Shown in pieces: positions 49,353 to 50,210 of a stretch of 50,210 bases of DNA (the first letter of the stretch is position 1; each line of letters opens with the position of its first letter). Location: contig JAHBWD010000065.1 of the NCBI GenBank assembly GCA_019637175.1, forward strand, positions 1-50,210, given 5' to 3'. The notes beneath the pieces are model-generated. The model saw only the letters and a program-made list of their open reading frames with translations, made no database searches and was not told where the DNA came from. The stretch is from Labilithrix sp. GTDB lineage: Bacteria; Myxococcota_A; Polyangia; Polyangiales; Polyangiaceae. A program made the translations under genes and the position numbers.

Positions 49353-50210
49353 TCAAGTCCCGCCGTCGTTCGCGAGGGAGGCGACGTCGACCTTTTCGGC
49401 CTTCACGCCGCTACGGCCGGAGTTCTGTTGCTTGCCGGTGCCTCCGAGCCCCGGATCTTGAAGTGCGAACGTGGAGCCGTCGGTCGTCGGCGCGGCGCCG
49501 CTGAAGAGAACGCCGACCGAGAGCCCGCCCGCGCCGCCGGCGCCGTCGCCGCCTTTGCCACCCTTGCCGCCGTCGCCGCCGTTGCAGCCGGTGCCGCTCG
49601 TCCTGGCGCCGCCAGGTCCACCGTCACCGCCATCACCGCCGTCTCCGCCGTCTCCGCCCTTGCCGCCAATGCCCGTGGCGAGCTCTCCGCTGATGCGAAT
49701 CGGTGACTCGAGCGCGAGGACGGCGATGCTTGCGCCGCCGCCGATTCCGCCCTTTCCACCGAAACCGCCGCAGCCTCCGCAGCCTCCGCCGGAGCCACCT
49801 CCGGTTGCCTGCCCGCTGCCCCCGCCGCCGCCTTGCCCAGGAAGACCTGCGGTACCTTCGGTCCCAGCTTGCGGTTTCCACGTGTCGCCGTCGAACGCGC
49901 CGAGACTGGATGCGACGCCTCCGGTCGCTTGCACGCGGCTTGCGCCATTGTGCCCGGTTCCGTCGCCGAGTCCGCAGTTGGGTGCGGCTGCCGCGCCTCC
50001 TGCGCCATCGTCTGCGCCAGTCGGGGGAAGGGCCGGCGCTCCTGCCTGCCCGCCTGCGCCTCCTTGGGAGCCGCCGCCGCCGCCGCTGGTTATCAAGGTC
50101 GTTGCGTTCGGACACTTGCACGCCCGCGGGGCACCCGTCCCGGCTGTCGTGCCCGGGGTCCCGGTCGGATCAAAGGGCCCTGCGCCAGTCGTGTCGGTGT
50201 GGCTGACGGT
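49353..50210 (-). CDS. Gly-rich protein 4 of a paralogous array (partial, N-terminus beyond right edge)
   Basis: 286 codons are visible, open to the right edge; signal peptide and start lie outside. Visible features are a short Cys pair (RACKCPNATT) and an extreme Gly-rich region (GGGGGSQGGAGGQAG, GQGGGGGSGQATGGG, GGCGGCGGFGGKGGIGGG), then ASIAVLALESPIRISGELATG, matching the strand after the Gly block in paralogues 1-3, a (GGD)n run at about 49611-49660, and the shared ending GGLSVGVLFSGAAPTT. It lies 27 bases upstream of paralogue 3 on the same strand. The common architecture predicts a lipoprotein or secreted surface protein. Confidence 0.78.
   Translation of the reverse strand, partial: TVSHTDTTGAGPFDPTGTPGTTAGTGAPRACKCPNATTLITSGGGGGSQGGAGGQAGAPALPPTGADDGAGGAAAAPNCGLGDGTGHNGASRVQATGGVASSLGAFDGDTWKPQAGTEGTAGLPGQGGGGGSGQATGGGSGGGCGGCGGFGGKGGIGGGASIAVLALESPIRISGELATGIGGKGGDGGDGGDGGDGGPGGARTSGTGCNGGDGGKGGKGGDGAGGAGGLSVGVLFSGAAPTTDGSTFALQDPGLGGTGKQQNSGRSGVKAEKVDVASLANDGGT
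49619..49658 (-). repeat. Tandem 9-base repeats coding (Gly-Gly-Asp)n
   Basis: On the plus strand the unit CCGCCGTCT and variants (CACCGCCAT, CACCGCCGT) repeat tandemly, giving GGDGGDGGDGGDGG in the protein. Identical neighbouring units make this a possible slippage site that changes length in steps of three residues without frameshift. Confidence 0.6.

Noticed and set aside
48060..50100. CRISPR-like or other DNA repeat array in the GCC-rich region
   Set aside because: Repetition follows Gly codons of real proteins with signal peptide and shared domains; there are no constant repeats with unique spacers.
40555..50210. Homology of the Gly-rich proteins to mycobacterial PE_PGRS
   Set aside because: The Gly bias is similar but there is no PE domain, and the lipobox and beta-helix-like start are different; composition alone is not homology.
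1..50210. tRNA, rRNA, insertion sequences, phage or attachment sites
   Set aside because: I saw no cloverleaf-like or rRNA-like stretch, no transposase or integrase motif, and no flanking target duplications.

Overview
The window reads as chromosomal DNA of a myxobacterium, most likely of the Polyangiales type. The evidence is a very high GC content with G/C in nearly every third codon position, Hanks-type Ser/Thr kinases with one transmembrane segment, many lipoproteins with large Ala/Pro/Asp/Gly-rich linkers, PEGA and TPR envelope proteins, and secreted Cys-rich modules. This taxonomic call is inference. I place 39 protein genes covering almost everything. The largest intergenic space is 234 bases (36427-36660), so no stretch above 300 bases lacks a gene. 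I see no tRNA, rRNA, insertion sequence, phage or CRISPR array. Two genes are cut by the window: glyS on the left and a glycine-rich surface protein on the right.

Layout. 1-1593: glycyl-tRNA synthetase beta chain (minus, partial). 1687-6141: a START-like protein and three envelope proteins, including a large lipoprotein with an Ig-like region and a CXXCH motif. 6152-8935: an acetyltransferase, a lipoprotein and a class C beta-lactamase-fold hydrolase. 8939-11572: a tightly coupled pair of unrecognised genes, divergent from an M13 metallopeptidase lipoprotein (11633-13732). 22228 down to 13736: nine consecutive minus-strand genes: glgC, a calcineurin-like phosphatase, a Cys-rich lipoprotein, a membrane Ser/Thr kinase, a PEGA-like protein, a TPR protein, prmA, rsmE and a fatty acid desaturase. 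22281-31775: purine oxidation, with xdhC and a single-chain xanthine dehydrogenase (natural XdhA-XdhB fusion); between them lie a TerB-like protein, a trypsin-like protease, a possible bacterial BAM/GIDE-domain protein and a large polytopic membrane protein.

31833-39961 is a block of exported proteins: an FG-GAP/VCBS lipoprotein, an RTX-repeat lipoprotein with a foreign-looking insert and, after a strong terminator, a three-gene operon ending in a tiny lipoprotein. 39973-50210 is an array of at least four paralogous lipoproteins, each pairing a beta-helix-like N-terminal part with a long Gly-rich part. Interspersed are a GNAT acetyltransferase, a Spy/CpxP-like LTxxQ lipoprotein, a short-chain dehydrogenase and an unusual receptor kinase: cytoplasmic Ser/Thr kinase, one TM segment, Fn3-like domain, periplasmic solute-binding domain.

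The most interesting signals are in this last region. Two of the Gly-rich lipoprotein genes and the receptor-kinase gene carry the same promoter-like element (GCAAC, 14-15 bases, GCCGAT, 9-11 bases, ATG). It resembles an ECF-sigma promoter and suggests one regulon of surface proteins plus a nutrient-sensing kinase. The Shine-Dalgarno sequence of the dehydrogenase gene is buried in a 13-bp perfect inverted repeat. All functional calls rest on motif recognition by eye; no database search was possible.
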